A DNA stretch of 64,000 nucleotides from Halobacteriales archaeon QS_1_68_17. GTDB taxonomy: Archaea; Halobacteriota; Halobacteria; Halobacteriales; Haloarculaceae. The notes under the pieces were generated by a model. That model was not told where the DNA came from. It saw only the letters and a program-made list of their open reading frames with translations, and ran no database searches. This document shows positions 1 through 8,241 of this stretch, in pieces; the stretch's first letter is position 1; each line of letters begins with the position of its first letter. The translations under genes were made by a program, and so were the position numbers. The DNA is taken from positions 83,726 through 147,725 of the forward strand of contig PXRG01000015.1 of NCBI GenBank assembly GCA_003021105.1, in the 5' to 3' direction.

Positions 1-813
1 GTAGGACCGCTCGTAACCCGACCCGGTCGCGGCCTCGCCGATGATCACCATCGCGGAGGCGCGGTAGCCGGCCTCCTCGACCTGGTCGGCGATGGTCCCG
101 ATGGTCCCCTCGATGACGTCCTCGTCGGGCCAGGATGCGTGGTAGACGACCGCGACCGGCGTCTCCGGGTCGTGGCCGTCCGCCAGCAGCCGGTCCATCG
201 TGTCCCGGACCGCGTGTGTCCCCAGGTAGATGCAGGTCGTCACGTCGCCCATCCCGACGAACTCGCCGATGTGGTCTTCCTCCGCCGTCAGTGTCTTCCC
301 CTGCGGTCGGGTGAACGCGACGTGGTTGGCGACCTCGTTGAGCGTCAGTTGCGTCCTGAGGGTGGCGCTCGCGGCGAACGCCGAGGTGACGCCGGGCACG
401 AAGTAGGTCGGCACGCCCTCGTGTTCGAGGGCGTCCATCTGCTCGAGCGCGGCCCCGTAGATGGCCGGGTCGCCGCTGTGGAGCCGCACGACCGTGTCGC
501 CGGCCTCGTAGGCGTCCCGCATCAGCGGGACGAGTTCCTCTAAGTCCTTCCCGATCGAGTTGACCTGTTCGGCGTGGCTACAGAACTCGTCGAGTAGTTC
601 GCTGTTGACCAGCGACCCCGCGTGGACCACCAGGTCGGCCGCCTCGCAGAGTCGCTTCCCGGTCACCGTCAGCAGGCCGGGGTCGCCCGGGCCGGCACCG
701 ACGAAAGGGATGCCCTCCTGTTCGTCGCCGGCGGTGTGGTCGTAGACCCGCGGGTCGCGGTCGCGGGTCCGCCCGGCCTGCTCGTCGATGGCGTCCTGTG
801 GGTCCTCAGTCAT
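1..813 (-). CDS. cbiF: Cobalt-precorrin-4 C11-methyltransferase, C-terminus cut by window edge
   Basis: SAM-dependent methyltransferase of the corrin ring, adding the C-11 methyl group in the anaerobic (early cobalt) cobalamin pathway; cytoplasmic. The reading frame begins at an ATG at 813-811 and is open to base 1, so the gene continues past the left edge. Near the N-terminus is the tetrapyrrole methylase loop VGAGPGDPGLLTVTGKRL, followed by the family segments VRLHSGDPAIYGA and YFVPGVTSAFAA. Its start overlaps the end of cbiL by 8 nt, so cbiT, cbiL and cbiF form one leftward operon. Family assignment is firm; the order of methylation is inferred from the homologues. Confidence 0.93.
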   Translation of the reverse strand, partial: MTEDPQDAIDEQAGRTRDRDPRVYDHTAGDEQEGIPFVGAGPGDPGLLTVTGKRLCEAADLVVHAGSLVNSELLDEFCSHAEQVNSIGKDLEELVPLMRDAYEAGDTVVRLHSGDPAIYGAALEQMDALEHEGVPTYFVPGVTSAFAASATLRTQLTLNEVANHVAFTRPQGKTLTAEEDHIGEFVGMGDVTTCIYLGTHAVRDTMDRLLADGHDPETPVAVVYHASWPDEDVIEGTIGTIADQVEEAGYRASAMVIIGEAATGSGYERSY

Positions 814-1507
814 CGGACGGCACCCCGTCGCCGTGTTCCGCGCCCCGATCCTTTTCGAGGCCGCGCTTCTCGGCGTACGCGAGCGTGTAGTAGTCCCGCT
901 CGGCGACCTCGGTGGGGTCGTCCGTCACGAGCGTCTCGCCTTGCTCCATGTAGAGCCGCCGGCCGTAGGTCACGTCGTAGTCCGCCGCGACCAGTCCCTC
1001 GTGGGTCGCCGGCGCGTCGGTCACCTTGAACAGGATCATGCGGTCGGGACCCGTCGGGGACGCGCCGCCGGCGGCCTCGCGGAGCGCCAGGCCCGCGCCG
1101 GCGTCGACCTCGACGCCCAGCGCTGTCGTGAACGCGGTCACGGCGCTCACGCCCGGGACGATCTCGGTTTCCACGTCCGGGTGGAAGGTCTCCATCGTCC
1201 GCCGGAGGTGACCGAACGTCGAGTAGACGTTCGGGTCGCCCAGCGTCACGAAGGCGACCTCGCCCTCCCGGGCGCGCGGCGCGACCGCCGCGGCGGCCTC
1301 CTTCCAGGCCGACCGCAGTTTCTCCGGGTCGCGGGTCATCGGGAACGAGAGGTCGCCGATCCGGGACTCGGGGACGTGTTCGGTCGCCACCGTCTTCGAG
1401 AGCCGCCCCGGCGAGTAGACCACGTCGGCCGACTCCAGGACCGCCTTCCCGCGGACGGTCACGAGGCCGGCGTCGCCGGGGCCGAGGCCCACGCCGTACA
1501 GCGTCAC
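806..1507 (-). CDS. cbiL: Cobalt-precorrin-2 C20-methyltransferase
   Basis: Transfers the C-20 methyl group to cobalt-precorrin-2 in cobalamin synthesis. The protein has about 233 residues, normal for CbiL/CobI. The N-terminus carries the methylase glycine loop GVGLGPGDAGLVTVRG; later come the CbiL-like GDPNVYSTFGHL and EIVPGVSAVTAF segments. I chose the GTG at 1507-1505 because the conserved glycine loop starts five residues later and because GTGA overlaps the cbiT stop codon by 4 nt, typical of translational coupling. A much longer frame extends upstream but has no methylase sequence there. Confidence 0.93.
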   Translation of the reverse strand: MTLYGVGLGPGDAGLVTVRGKAVLESADVVYSPGRLSKTVATEHVPESRIGDLSFPMTRDPEKLRSAWKEAAAAVAPRAREGEVAFVTLGDPNVYSTFGHLRRTMETFHPDVETEIVPGVSAVTAFTTALGVEVDAGAGLALREAAGGASPTGPDRMILFKVTDAPATHEGLVAADYDVTYGRRLYMEQGETLVTDDPTEVAERDYYTLAYAEKRGLEKDRGAEHGDGVPSDD

Positions 1508-2076
1508 GGCCGGCCCCCGTCTGCCGCCGTCTCCGGCGCGCTCCCGACGAGCATGTACACCGGGTTGTCCGAGTCGAAACTCGTCGCCCCGGCGAGTTCG
1601 TAGCCGTGGCTCACCTGGAACTGGACGACGTCGTCTACCATCCCGCGTTCGCGGAACGCCGCCGCGGCCGCGCCGGCCACTTCGAGCCGCGAGACGTTCA
1701 TCACCACGCGGTCGACGCCCGTCTCGCGGGCGTGGTCGAGGACGGCCTCGTAGTTGCGGCTCCCGCCCAGAAAGAGGGCGTCGGCGTCGTCGGGCAACCC
1801 ATCGGGGGCCTCGGCCCGGCGGAGTTCGACGTCCGCGTCGATCCCGTCGTTCGCGTCGAGGTTCCGCCGCGTGGTTTCGAGCCTGTTCTCCTTGCGTTCG
1901 AGCGCAGTGACCCGCCCGGCCGCCCGGGCCGCCTCGACCGTGACGGCCCCGGTACAGGACCCGACCTCCGCGAAGTGGTCGGACGGCCCCAGGGCGAGTT
2001 TGCTCATCAGCACGGCCCGGACTTCCGCCTTCGTCGGGCCGGCCTTCGCGTCGTGCGGCAGCGCCACTCGCGTCAT
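1504..2076 (-). CDS. cbiT: Cobalt-precorrin-6B (C15) methyltransferase/decarboxylase
   Basis: CbiT methylates C-15 and decarboxylates the C-12 acetate side chain of the corrin precursor. The protein is about 190 residues with a Rossmann methyltransferase fold: the SAM-binding segment FAEVGSCTGAVTVEAA lies near residue 45, followed by the DALFLGGSRNYEAVL region. ATG 2076 was preferred over an in-frame start 11 codons upstream because MTRVALPHDAKAGPTKAE matches CbiT N-termini and lies about 27 nt after a TTTTAT box, giving a leaderless transcript. It is the first gene of the leftward cbi operon and divergent from the regulator at 2226. Confidence 0.92.
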   Translation of the reverse strand: MTRVALPHDAKAGPTKAEVRAVLMSKLALGPSDHFAEVGSCTGAVTVEAARAAGRVTALERKENRLETTRRNLDANDGIDADVELRRAEAPDGLPDDADALFLGGSRNYEAVLDHARETGVDRVVMNVSRLEVAGAAAAAFRERGMVDDVVQFQVSHGYELAGATSFDSDNPVYMLVGSAPETAADGGRP

Positions 2077-2098
2077 CGACCAGTACAACGTGACTGTG

Positions 2099-2206
2099 GC
2101 ATAAAACAATTGTGCTTGTATTAGTGCAACTCGGGTTGGTTCGAATCGGGGATCGCCGGCGTGGAGCGCAATTCCGTCGGGACAAGTGCAAAGATACTTG
2201 CATTCG
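2099..2206. promoter_or_regulatory. Divergent promoter region between cbiT and a winged-helix regulator, with inverted repeat
   Basis: On the minus strand a TTTTAT-like box near 2101-2106 sits about 27 nt before the cbiT ATG. On the plus strand the box AAGATACT (2191-2198) sits about 30 nt before the regulator ATG. Around the plus-strand box is an inverted repeat, CAAGT at 2183-2187 and ACTTG at 2196-2200, and the heptamer AGTGCAA occurs both here (from 2185) and near 2122. The position over the promoter suggests an operator, possibly for the adjacent regulator itself. The operator role is inferred. Confidence 0.45.
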
Positions 2207-2225
2207 CGGTCCGAAGCCGGGGTCG

Positions 2226-3038
2226 ATGGCGAAGCAGGCCCACCCGGGGCGGGACCTGAGCGTCCTCAGGAGCAAACGCGCGGCCACGAAGTACCAGATT
2301 CTCGTCGAGATCGCCGAGCGCCAGCCGGCGGTCAACCAGGGCGAGATCGCCGACCAGATCGGCGTCTCGCCCCAGGCGGTCAGCGACTACCTGCAGGACC
2401 TGCTCGAACGCGGCCACGTCCACAAGCACGGCCGCGGGCGGTACGAGGTCACGAAGGAGGGCGTCGACTGGCTCATCTCGCGGACGGACGACCTCTCGGG
2501 GTACACGCGGTACGTCTCCGAGGAGGTCATCGGCCAGGTCGACATCGAGACCGCGATCGCCACCGCCGAGATCGACGAGGGACAGCCGGTCTCGCTGTCC
2601 ATGCACGGGGGCGTCCTCCGGGCGACGCCCGGCGCGACGGGCGAGGCGACCGCCGTGGCCGTGACCGACGCCGCCGCGGGGACCGACGTGGGCGTCACCG
2701 ACTTCGAGGGCATCCTCGACCACGAGCCGGGAGCCGTCACCGTGCTGTCGGTGCCGGCCGTCCAGGACGGCGGGAGTCGCGCGGTCGACCCGTCCGCGGT
2801 CGCCTCGCGGGCCGCGGACCACCAGCTGGTCGCGGCCGCCGACCCCGAGTCGCTGGCGGCCGCGCGGGCCGCAGACGTCGATCCCGACGCCTCCTTCGGC
2901 ACGGAGGCCGTCGTCGCGGAGGCGGCCACGAAGGGGCTGGACGTGCTCTTGCTCTCGACGCCGGACCGCCTCTCGGCACACACCGACCGCCTCCGGGAGC
3001 ACAACGTCTCCTACGAGGTCGTCGACGGCGCGGCATGA
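2226..3038 (+). CDS. Winged-helix transcriptional regulator coupled to phosphomevalonate decarboxylase
   Basis: A 270-residue DNA-binding protein. An N-terminal winged helix-turn-helix occupies roughly residues 15-80, with the HTH core GEIADQIGVSPQAVSDYLQD and wing GRGRYEVTKEGVDWL, resembling MarR-like haloarchaeal regulators. The C-terminal 180 residues form an alanine-rich domain I do not recognise; it may sense a ligand. I chose ATG 2226 because it follows a TATA-like box at the right distance. Its stop overlaps the next gene's start (ATGA), so it is translationally coupled to a mevalonate-pathway enzyme. It may regulate that gene or the divergent cbi operon; neither is shown by the sequence. 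Confidence 0.75.
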   Translation: MAKQAHPGRDLSVLRSKRAATKYQILVEIAERQPAVNQGEIADQIGVSPQAVSDYLQDLLERGHVHKHGRGRYEVTKEGVDWLISRTDDLSGYTRYVSEEVIGQVDIETAIATAEIDEGQPVSLSMHGGVLRATPGATGEATAVAVTDAAAGTDVGVTDFEGILDHEPGAVTVLSVPAVQDGGSRAVDPSAVASRAADHQLVAAADPESLAAARAADVDPDASFGTEAVVAEAATKGLDVLLLSTPDRLSAHTDRLREHNVSYEVVDGAA

Positions 3039-3997
3039 AGTCGACGGCGCGCGCCCACCCGATCCAGGGTCTCCTCAAGTACCACGGCCTCCGCGACCCG
3101 CGGCGGAACGTCCCCTACCACGATTCGATCTCCGTGTGTACCGCGCCCTCGCGGACCACCACGACGGTCGCGTTCGGGCACGACGCCGACACCTGCCTGG
3201 TGAACGGCGAGCGGATCGACGACGAGGGGGCCGACCGGGTGGCGACGGTGCTGGACCTGGTCCGGGAGCGCGCGGACGTCGGGAGCGGCGCGCGCGTCGA
3301 ATCGGAGAACACCTTCCCGTCGAACGTCGGCCTCGGGGCCTCGGCGTCGGCCTACGCCGCGCTCGCGCTGGCGGCCGCGGACGCCGCGGGCCTCGATTGC
3401 TCCCGGCCGGCCCTCTCGGCGCTGGCCCGCCGCGGTGCGACCTCCGCGGCCCGGAGCGTCGCGGGCGGGTTCGCCCACCTCCGGACGAGCCTCGACGACC
3501 GCGAGTGCGTCGCCGAACGCCTCGACGCACCCTTCGAGGAGGAGATTCGGATCGTCGTCGGCTACGTCCCCGACGAGAAGTACACTTCCCGCGCACACGC
3601 GGAGACGGCGGCGTCGCCGTACTTCGAGGACCGACTCGCCCACGTCCACGAGGTGCTGTCGGAGATGCGGGCGGCCGTCCGGGCCGGCGCGTTCGACCGG
3701 ACCTTCCGGCTGGCCGAGCGCGACTCGCTGTCGCTGTTGGCGGCGACGATGACCGGCCCCGACGGCTGGGTCTACTGGCAACCCGAGACGGTGGCGATGC
3801 TACACACCGCCCGCCGCCTCCGCGAGGAGGCCGACCTGCCGGTCTACTTCTCGGGCGATACCGGCGCGACGGCGTACCTGAACACGACCGCGACCCACGC
3901 CGACCGCGTGGTCGTGGCACTCCGGGACCTGGGCGTCGAGACGGACGTCTGGCGCGTCGGCGGCCCCGCCCGACTCGTCGACGACCACCTGTTCTAG
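3035..3997 (+). CDS. mvaD: Phosphomevalonate decarboxylase (GHMP kinase family)
   Basis: A 320-residue GHMP-superfamily protein. The glycine-rich phosphate loop FPSNVGLGASASAYAALA lies near residue 91, and FSGDTGATAYLN near the C-terminus matches the diphosphomevalonate decarboxylase family. In Haloferax volcanii the orthologous family decarboxylates mevalonate 5-phosphate to isopentenyl phosphate, the haloarchaeal variant of the mevalonate pathway that feeds archaeol lipids and carotenoids. Start ATG 3035 overlaps the regulator stop. Assignment to the monophosphate rather than diphosphate substrate rests on the Haloferax work, not on residues I can check here. Confidence 0.85.
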   Translation: MKSTARAHPIQGLLKYHGLRDPRRNVPYHDSISVCTAPSRTTTTVAFGHDADTCLVNGERIDDEGADRVATVLDLVRERADVGSGARVESENTFPSNVGLGASASAYAALALAAADAAGLDCSRPALSALARRGATSAARSVAGGFAHLRTSLDDRECVAERLDAPFEEEIRIVVGYVPDEKYTSRAHAETAASPYFEDRLAHVHEVLSEMRAAVRAGAFDRTFRLAERDSLSLLAATMTGPDGWVYWQPETVAMLHTARRLREEADLPVYFSGDTGATAYLNTTATHADRVVVALRDLGVETDVWRVGGPARLVDDHLF

Positions 3998-4075
3998 GTC
4001 ACGTCCCTCCGAGCGCCTCCGCCACTGCGGTCGCCCACCGTGGCGTCTAAGGTGCCGGCCGGTCCACCCGGGGAC

Positions 4076-4816
4076 ATGGACATCGTGACCGCCCTGGCGG
4101 CCGAAGGGACGACCTGCGTCGTCGGGGCCGGCGGGAAGAAGACGACGCTGTACGCGCTGGCCGACCGGATCGACCGGGCGGTCGTCACGGCGACGGTCCG
4201 CATCCCGATTTTCGACGACGAAGTGGCCGACGTGGTCGTGACCGACGACCCGGTCGCGGCCGTCTCGGCGGCGGACGCGTGGCCGGTCGGCGTCGTCCCG
4301 GAGCGCGAGCGGTCGGACCGGTACCTCGGCTACGATCCCGGGGTCGTCGACGACCTCGCGGCCGCCGGGGTCGCCGACGCCGTGCTGGTGAAAGCCGACG
4401 GCGCGCGGATGCGCCAGTTCAAGGCACCGGCCGACCGCGAGCCGCGACTCCCCCGCTCGGCCGACACCGTGATCCCGATCGCCAGCGCCCGGGTCGTCGG
4501 TGCCGCGCTGGCCGAGGAGCACGTCCACCGCCCGGAACGCGTCGCCGCGATCACCGGCCTCTCGGCGGGCGAGCGGATCGGCCCCGACGACGTGGCGGCC
4601 GTCCTCGCCAGCGAGCGGGGCGGGCTGAAGGACGTTCCGCCCGGCGCGCGGGCCGTGCCGCTAGTCAACATGGTCGACGACGCGAAACTGGAAGCGACGG
4701 GCCGGGAAATCGCGCGAGCGGTCCTCGACCGCACCGCGGACGGCCCGGTCGACGTGCCGCGGGTCGTGCTCGCGCGGATGATCGACGACGACCCGCTGGT
4801 CGCCGTCGTCGACTAG
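4076..4816 (+). CDS. yqeC: YqeC-like putative molybdenum/selenium cofactor accessory protein
   Basis: A 246-residue protein of the YqeC family (proposed selenium-dependent molybdenum hydroxylase accessory factor). Near residue 20 is a P-loop-like VVGAGGKKTTLYALA, then VLVKADGARMRQFKAPADRE, the usual YqeC signature. I started at ATG 4076, where MDIVTALAAEG aligns with the family, rather than 12 codons upstream. It converges on mobA and both genes end on the same CTAG at 4813-4816. The neighbourhood (MobA, a tungsten/molybdenum oxidoreductase homologue) supports a role in molybdopterin enzyme maturation; a selenium role cannot be judged because no selenium genes are visible. Confidence 0.78.
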   Translation: MDIVTALAAEGTTCVVGAGGKKTTLYALADRIDRAVVTATVRIPIFDDEVADVVVTDDPVAAVSAADAWPVGVVPERERSDRYLGYDPGVVDDLAAAGVADAVLVKADGARMRQFKAPADREPRLPRSADTVIPIASARVVGAALAEEHVHRPERVAAITGLSAGERIGPDDVAAVLASERGGLKDVPPGARAVPLVNMVDDAKLEATGREIARAVLDRTADGPVDVPRVVLARMIDDDPLVAVVD

Positions 4817-5418
4817 AAGCGGCTCTTGGCGGCCTCGAACTCCTCGCGGGTGTTGAGGTTCTCGAAGGTGCCGGGATCGGCGTGCTCGCGGAGTTCGTCG
4901 TCGACGACGACGTAATCGAGGTCGGATAGCGGTTCGACGATCTTGCGCTCGCCGCGGGCCAGTGCCTCCTCGCAGGCGTCGGCCATCGCGCGGGCGCGGT
5001 AGACCGTCTGCGTCGTCTGGTACCACTTGTCCTCCAGTTGGACGACCGCAGCGTCGTGGCCGTCCGCGCGGTCGAACAGGTACTCGGCCAGCCCCGGGTC
5101 GACGAACGGCATGTCGCAGGCGACCACAAACGCGTATTCGGTCTCGACCGCCCCGAGTCCGGTCATGATGCCGGCCATCGGCCCGAGGTCCGGTTCCCGA
5201 TCGAGCGCGTACCGCACCCCGTGCTCGTAGCCGTCCATCGCCGCCCGGATCGCCGGTTCCTGGTCCTCCCGGCAGTTGACCACCAGTTCGTCGACGACGC
5301 CCGCGATGCGGTCCGCGACCCGCCGGATCATCGGGGTCCCCGCCAGGTCGGCCACCGCCTTGTCCGTGTCGCCGAAGCGCGTCGAGCGCCCCCCGGCGAC
5401 GATCACGCCCGCGCTCAT
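4813..5418 (-). CDS. mobA: Molybdenum cofactor guanylyltransferase
   Basis: A 201-residue nucleotidyltransferase that attaches GMP to molybdopterin to make the dinucleotide cofactor. The N-terminal signature GVIVAGGRSTRFGDTDKAVA binds GTP, and AFVVACDMPFVDPGLAEYL carries the metal-binding aspartate of the family. ATG 5418 is chosen because the conserved loop starts four residues in; a longer frame upstream is not conserved. It is convergent with the YqeC-like gene (shared CTAG stop) and divergent from the AOR-family gene at 5580, so the three make a molybdenum-enzyme neighbourhood. Confidence 0.93.
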   Translation of the reverse strand: MSAGVIVAGGRSTRFGDTDKAVADLAGTPMIRRVADRIAGVVDELVVNCREDQEPAIRAAMDGYEHGVRYALDREPDLGPMAGIMTGLGAVETEYAFVVACDMPFVDPGLAEYLFDRADGHDAAVVQLEDKWYQTTQTVYRARAMADACEEALARGERKIVEPLSDLDYVVVDDELREHADPGTFENLNTREEFEAAKSRF

Positions 5419-5579
5419 GTGCCAATCTGTGCCCCCGATCCCCAAACGCCTTGTCCCGGCGGACCGCCCGGCACCCATAACGCATCCTGCGCCTGCCCCG
5501 CCGGGCCGACGCCATCCCCTGCCGGCGTATCGGGCCGTCGGGACAGCCCTTTATGCGGGCATCTCGTAGCCGCGGCCGG

Positions 5580-7349
5580 ATGGATTACGAGTTGCCGACG
5601 AGACTCCTCCGGGTCGATCTCTCGGCCGGCACCGTCGACAGCGAGCGGGTGCCGGCGGCGTGGCGACGCGACTTCGTCGGCGGGAAGGGACTCGGGGCGC
5701 GGTACCTCTACGAGGAACTCGACGGGAAGACCGACCCCCTCGGCCCCGGGAACGCGCTGTTGTTCCTCCGCGGGCCGCTGACGGGCGTGTTGCCCGGCGA
5801 GGCGCGCTTCGCGGTCGTCACGAAGTCGCCGCTGACCGGGACCTTCCTCGATTCGTACAGCGGCGGCGCGTTCGCGGAGGCGCTGGCCGGCGGCCTCGGG
5901 GAGCACGTCGGCCTGCTTGTGACCGGTCGGGCCGCCGATCCCGTCCGGATCGACGTCGCGGGGGGCACGGCCAGCCTCGCCCCGGCGGCCGACCTCTGGG
6001 GGCTGGACGCCCGCGAGACGGACGCCGCCGTCCCGGACGCGGAGGTGGCCTGTGCCGGACCGGCCGGCGAGAACCTGGTCGCCTACGCGACCGTCGCCTC
6101 GGAGGGCGGCGACCACCAGGCGGGTCGGGGCGGCGCGGGCGCGGTCATGGGTGCCAAGCGGCTCAAGACCGTCACCGCGCGCGGCGACCCGCCGGACGAC
6201 CCCGCCTTCGCCGGCCTCCGGGAGCGGTTCACCGTCCTGTTCGCCGACGACGCCGACAGCCAGTGGTTCCTCACGAGCGAGACCTTAGAGAGCGTCGACT
6301 TCGCCAACGAGGTGGGGGCGCTGTCGACGCGGGGCTGGCAGGAGAGCCGGTTCGAGGGCACCGACGACATCGGCATCGAGTCCGTGCACGAGGCCGCCAG
6401 CGGGCGCGAGCGCGCCGACGACCCGATCCCCGGGGGCTTCCGGGTCGAGACGCGGGACGGCGAGAGCGTCCCGCGGGGCGCGACACAGATCACGCTCGGT
6501 GCCGGCCTGGGGATCGACGACTTCGACGCCGTGGCGACGCTTGGCGAGCAGTGCGACCGCCTGGGCGTCGACGTGATCAGCGCGGGCACCGCCGTCGCGT
6601 GGGCGATCCGGGCCGCCGGGGAGGGCGTGATCGACCGCGACCTCTCGTTCGGCGATCCCGGGGACGCGCGGGGATTGCTGGACGAGATCGCCGCCCGGTC
6701 GACCCTGCTGGGCGACGCGCTCGCGGAGGGGATCGAGACCGCCGCCGGGACGTTCGGCGGTGCGGACCTCGTCCCGACCGCGAAGGGGATGGAACTGCCG
6801 GGGTACGATCCGCGGGGCGCGACGAGCATGGCGCTGGCGTACGCGACCAGCGACCGGGGTCCCTGCCACCGGCGCTCCCGGCCGGTCGAACAGGAGGCGT
6901 TCGTGGCCGACCCCTGGGACGCGGCCGACGTCGCGGCGTTCGTGATCGAGGAACAGGACGCCCGGTCGCTGCTCTGGAGCCTGATCGCCGACGACTTCGC
7001 GGGCATGGCGCTGTGGGACTCGCTGGGCGCGGAGTGGCTCGCCGCCGTCGGCCTCGACTACGATCCCGCGGAACTGCGGGCGACCGGCGATCGGATCTGG
7101 AACCTGACGCGGCTGTTCAACGTCAGGGCGGGCTTTACCCGGGCCGACGACCGCCTCCCCCCGATGCTCGCCGGCGCGATCGGCGACTCGACCGACGGCC
7201 CGGTCCGGGTCGACTCCTTCGCGGCGATGCTCGACGCCTACTACGACGCCCGCGGGTGGAGCGCCGACGGCGTCCCGACCCGCGGGACGCTCGACCGCCT
7301 CGATCTGCTCGAAGCCGTCGACGACGAGACGCCCGTCGCCGGGACGTGA
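5580..7349 (+). CDS. Aldehyde ferredoxin oxidoreductase-family protein lacking Fe-S cysteines
   Basis: A 589-residue homologue of tungsten/molybdenum bis-pterin aldehyde oxidoreductases. Domain 1 is clear (RDFVGGKGLGARYLYEEL, TDSYSGG-like segment, GRGGAGAVMGAKRLK for pterin binding), and domains 2-3 contain EQCDRLGVDVISAGTAVAWA and GMELPGYDPRGATSMALAYA. The family's CxxCxxxC loop between NEVGALSTRGWQESRFEG and the LGAGLGIDDFDA segment is replaced by a stretch with no cysteine, and the fourth ligand region near the C-terminus (SLLWSLIADDFAG) also has none. Only three cysteines are present in the whole protein. The pterin fold may be kept while the [4Fe-4S] cluster is lost. Substrate unknown. 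Start ATG 5580. Confidence 0.85.
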   Translation: MDYELPTRLLRVDLSAGTVDSERVPAAWRRDFVGGKGLGARYLYEELDGKTDPLGPGNALLFLRGPLTGVLPGEARFAVVTKSPLTGTFLDSYSGGAFAEALAGGLGEHVGLLVTGRAADPVRIDVAGGTASLAPAADLWGLDARETDAAVPDAEVACAGPAGENLVAYATVASEGGDHQAGRGGAGAVMGAKRLKTVTARGDPPDDPAFAGLRERFTVLFADDADSQWFLTSETLESVDFANEVGALSTRGWQESRFEGTDDIGIESVHEAASGRERADDPIPGGFRVETRDGESVPRGATQITLGAGLGIDDFDAVATLGEQCDRLGVDVISAGTAVAWAIRAAGEGVIDRDLSFGDPGDARGLLDEIAARSTLLGDALAEGIETAAGTFGGADLVPTAKGMELPGYDPRGATSMALAYATSDRGPCHRRSRPVEQEAFVADPWDAADVAAFVIEEQDARSLLWSLIADDFAGMALWDSLGAEWLAAVGLDYDPAELRATGDRIWNLTRLFNVRAGFTRADDRLPPMLAGAIGDSTDGPVRVDSFAAMLDAYYDARGWSADGVPTRGTLDRLDLLEAVDDETPVAGT

Positions 7350-7460
7350 TGCCCGCCCGATGATGCCTACCCGGCGAGGCCCGGTCGTTCCTCAGCGTCG
7401 GTTTCAGCGTCCGAAACCGAACGCTTCATTTTACCCTACCCGTGAGTGCTATGGAAGGGC

Positions 7461-8108
7461 ATGCCAGTCATCGCAGCCATCCACATTTCGCACCCGGATC
7501 TCGTCCTCACGCCGACCATTCGGTCGGTGTCGGAGGCGACTATCAGGGTCGTGCCGCAGTCGGCCACGGATCCGGAGACGCGGTCGTTCGCCTACCTCGT
7601 CGATGGCTGCGATCCCGGCCGGTTCGAGACGGCACTGACGTCCGACCACACGGTGGTCGACTACGAACACGTCGCGACCGTCGACGGCCAGCGGATCTAC
7701 CAGATCACCTACGCCGAGGACGTGGTGCTCATCTCGCCGACCGTCTCGGAACTCGGGGGGCTGTCGCTCGAATCGCGCAGCGACGACGACGGGTGGGCGG
7801 TCAAGCTCCAGTTGCCCGACCGCGACGCGCTTGCCGCGCTCAACGACTTCTGTCAGTCCGAGGACGTGACCATCGCGGTCAACCACGTGGTGGGGGGCGA
7901 GGACGTCTCGTTCGACCAGCAGGTGGGGGTAACGGCACCCCAGCGCGAGGCGCTGCTGACGGCGCTGGAACTGGGGTACTTCGAACAGCCGCGCGACGCC
8001 ACCCTCGAGGACGTGGCCGACGAGATGAACATCTCCTCGACGGCGGCCAGCGGCCGGCTCCGGCGCGGGATGGCCACCCTCGTCGAGCGGACGCTGGCCG
8101 ACCAGTGA
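7461..8108 (+). CDS. HTH-10 (bacterio-opsin activator-type) transcriptional regulator
   Basis: A 215-residue haloarchaeal regulator. The last 55 residues form the HTH-10 domain: APQREALLTALELGYFEQPR, then ATLEDVADEMNISSTAASGR with the recognition helix, then LRRGMATLVERTL. The N-terminal 155 residues resemble the small-molecule-sensing bacterioopsin-activator regions and contain no catalytic motif I can name. I chose ATG 7461; a GTG 15 nt upstream is possible. It lies 110 nt after the AOR-family gene in the same direction and may or may not be cotranscribed. Target genes are unknown. Confidence 0.85.
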   Translation: MPVIAAIHISHPDLVLTPTIRSVSEATIRVVPQSATDPETRSFAYLVDGCDPGRFETALTSDHTVVDYEHVATVDGQRIYQITYAEDVVLISPTVSELGGLSLESRSDDDGWAVKLQLPDRDALAALNDFCQSEDVTIAVNHVVGGEDVSFDQQVGVTAPQREALLTALELGYFEQPRDATLEDVADEMNISSTAASGRLRRGMATLVERTLADQ

Positions 8109-8241
8109 CCTGCCGGCGCGTCGTCACGGTTCGTCGACGGCCGGCGGCCGTCTTCCGGCGGTGACCGGTCGCCCCAGGATGCGGGCGGGTGCCGTGCCGG
8201 CTCCAAAACCCTCTTAGCGCCACCAGACCTTTGCTCGTTCG

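Noticed and set aside
2077..2225. Cobalamin riboswitch upstream of cbiT
   Set aside because: No B12-box-like conserved sequence, and cbiT appears to be transcribed without a leader.
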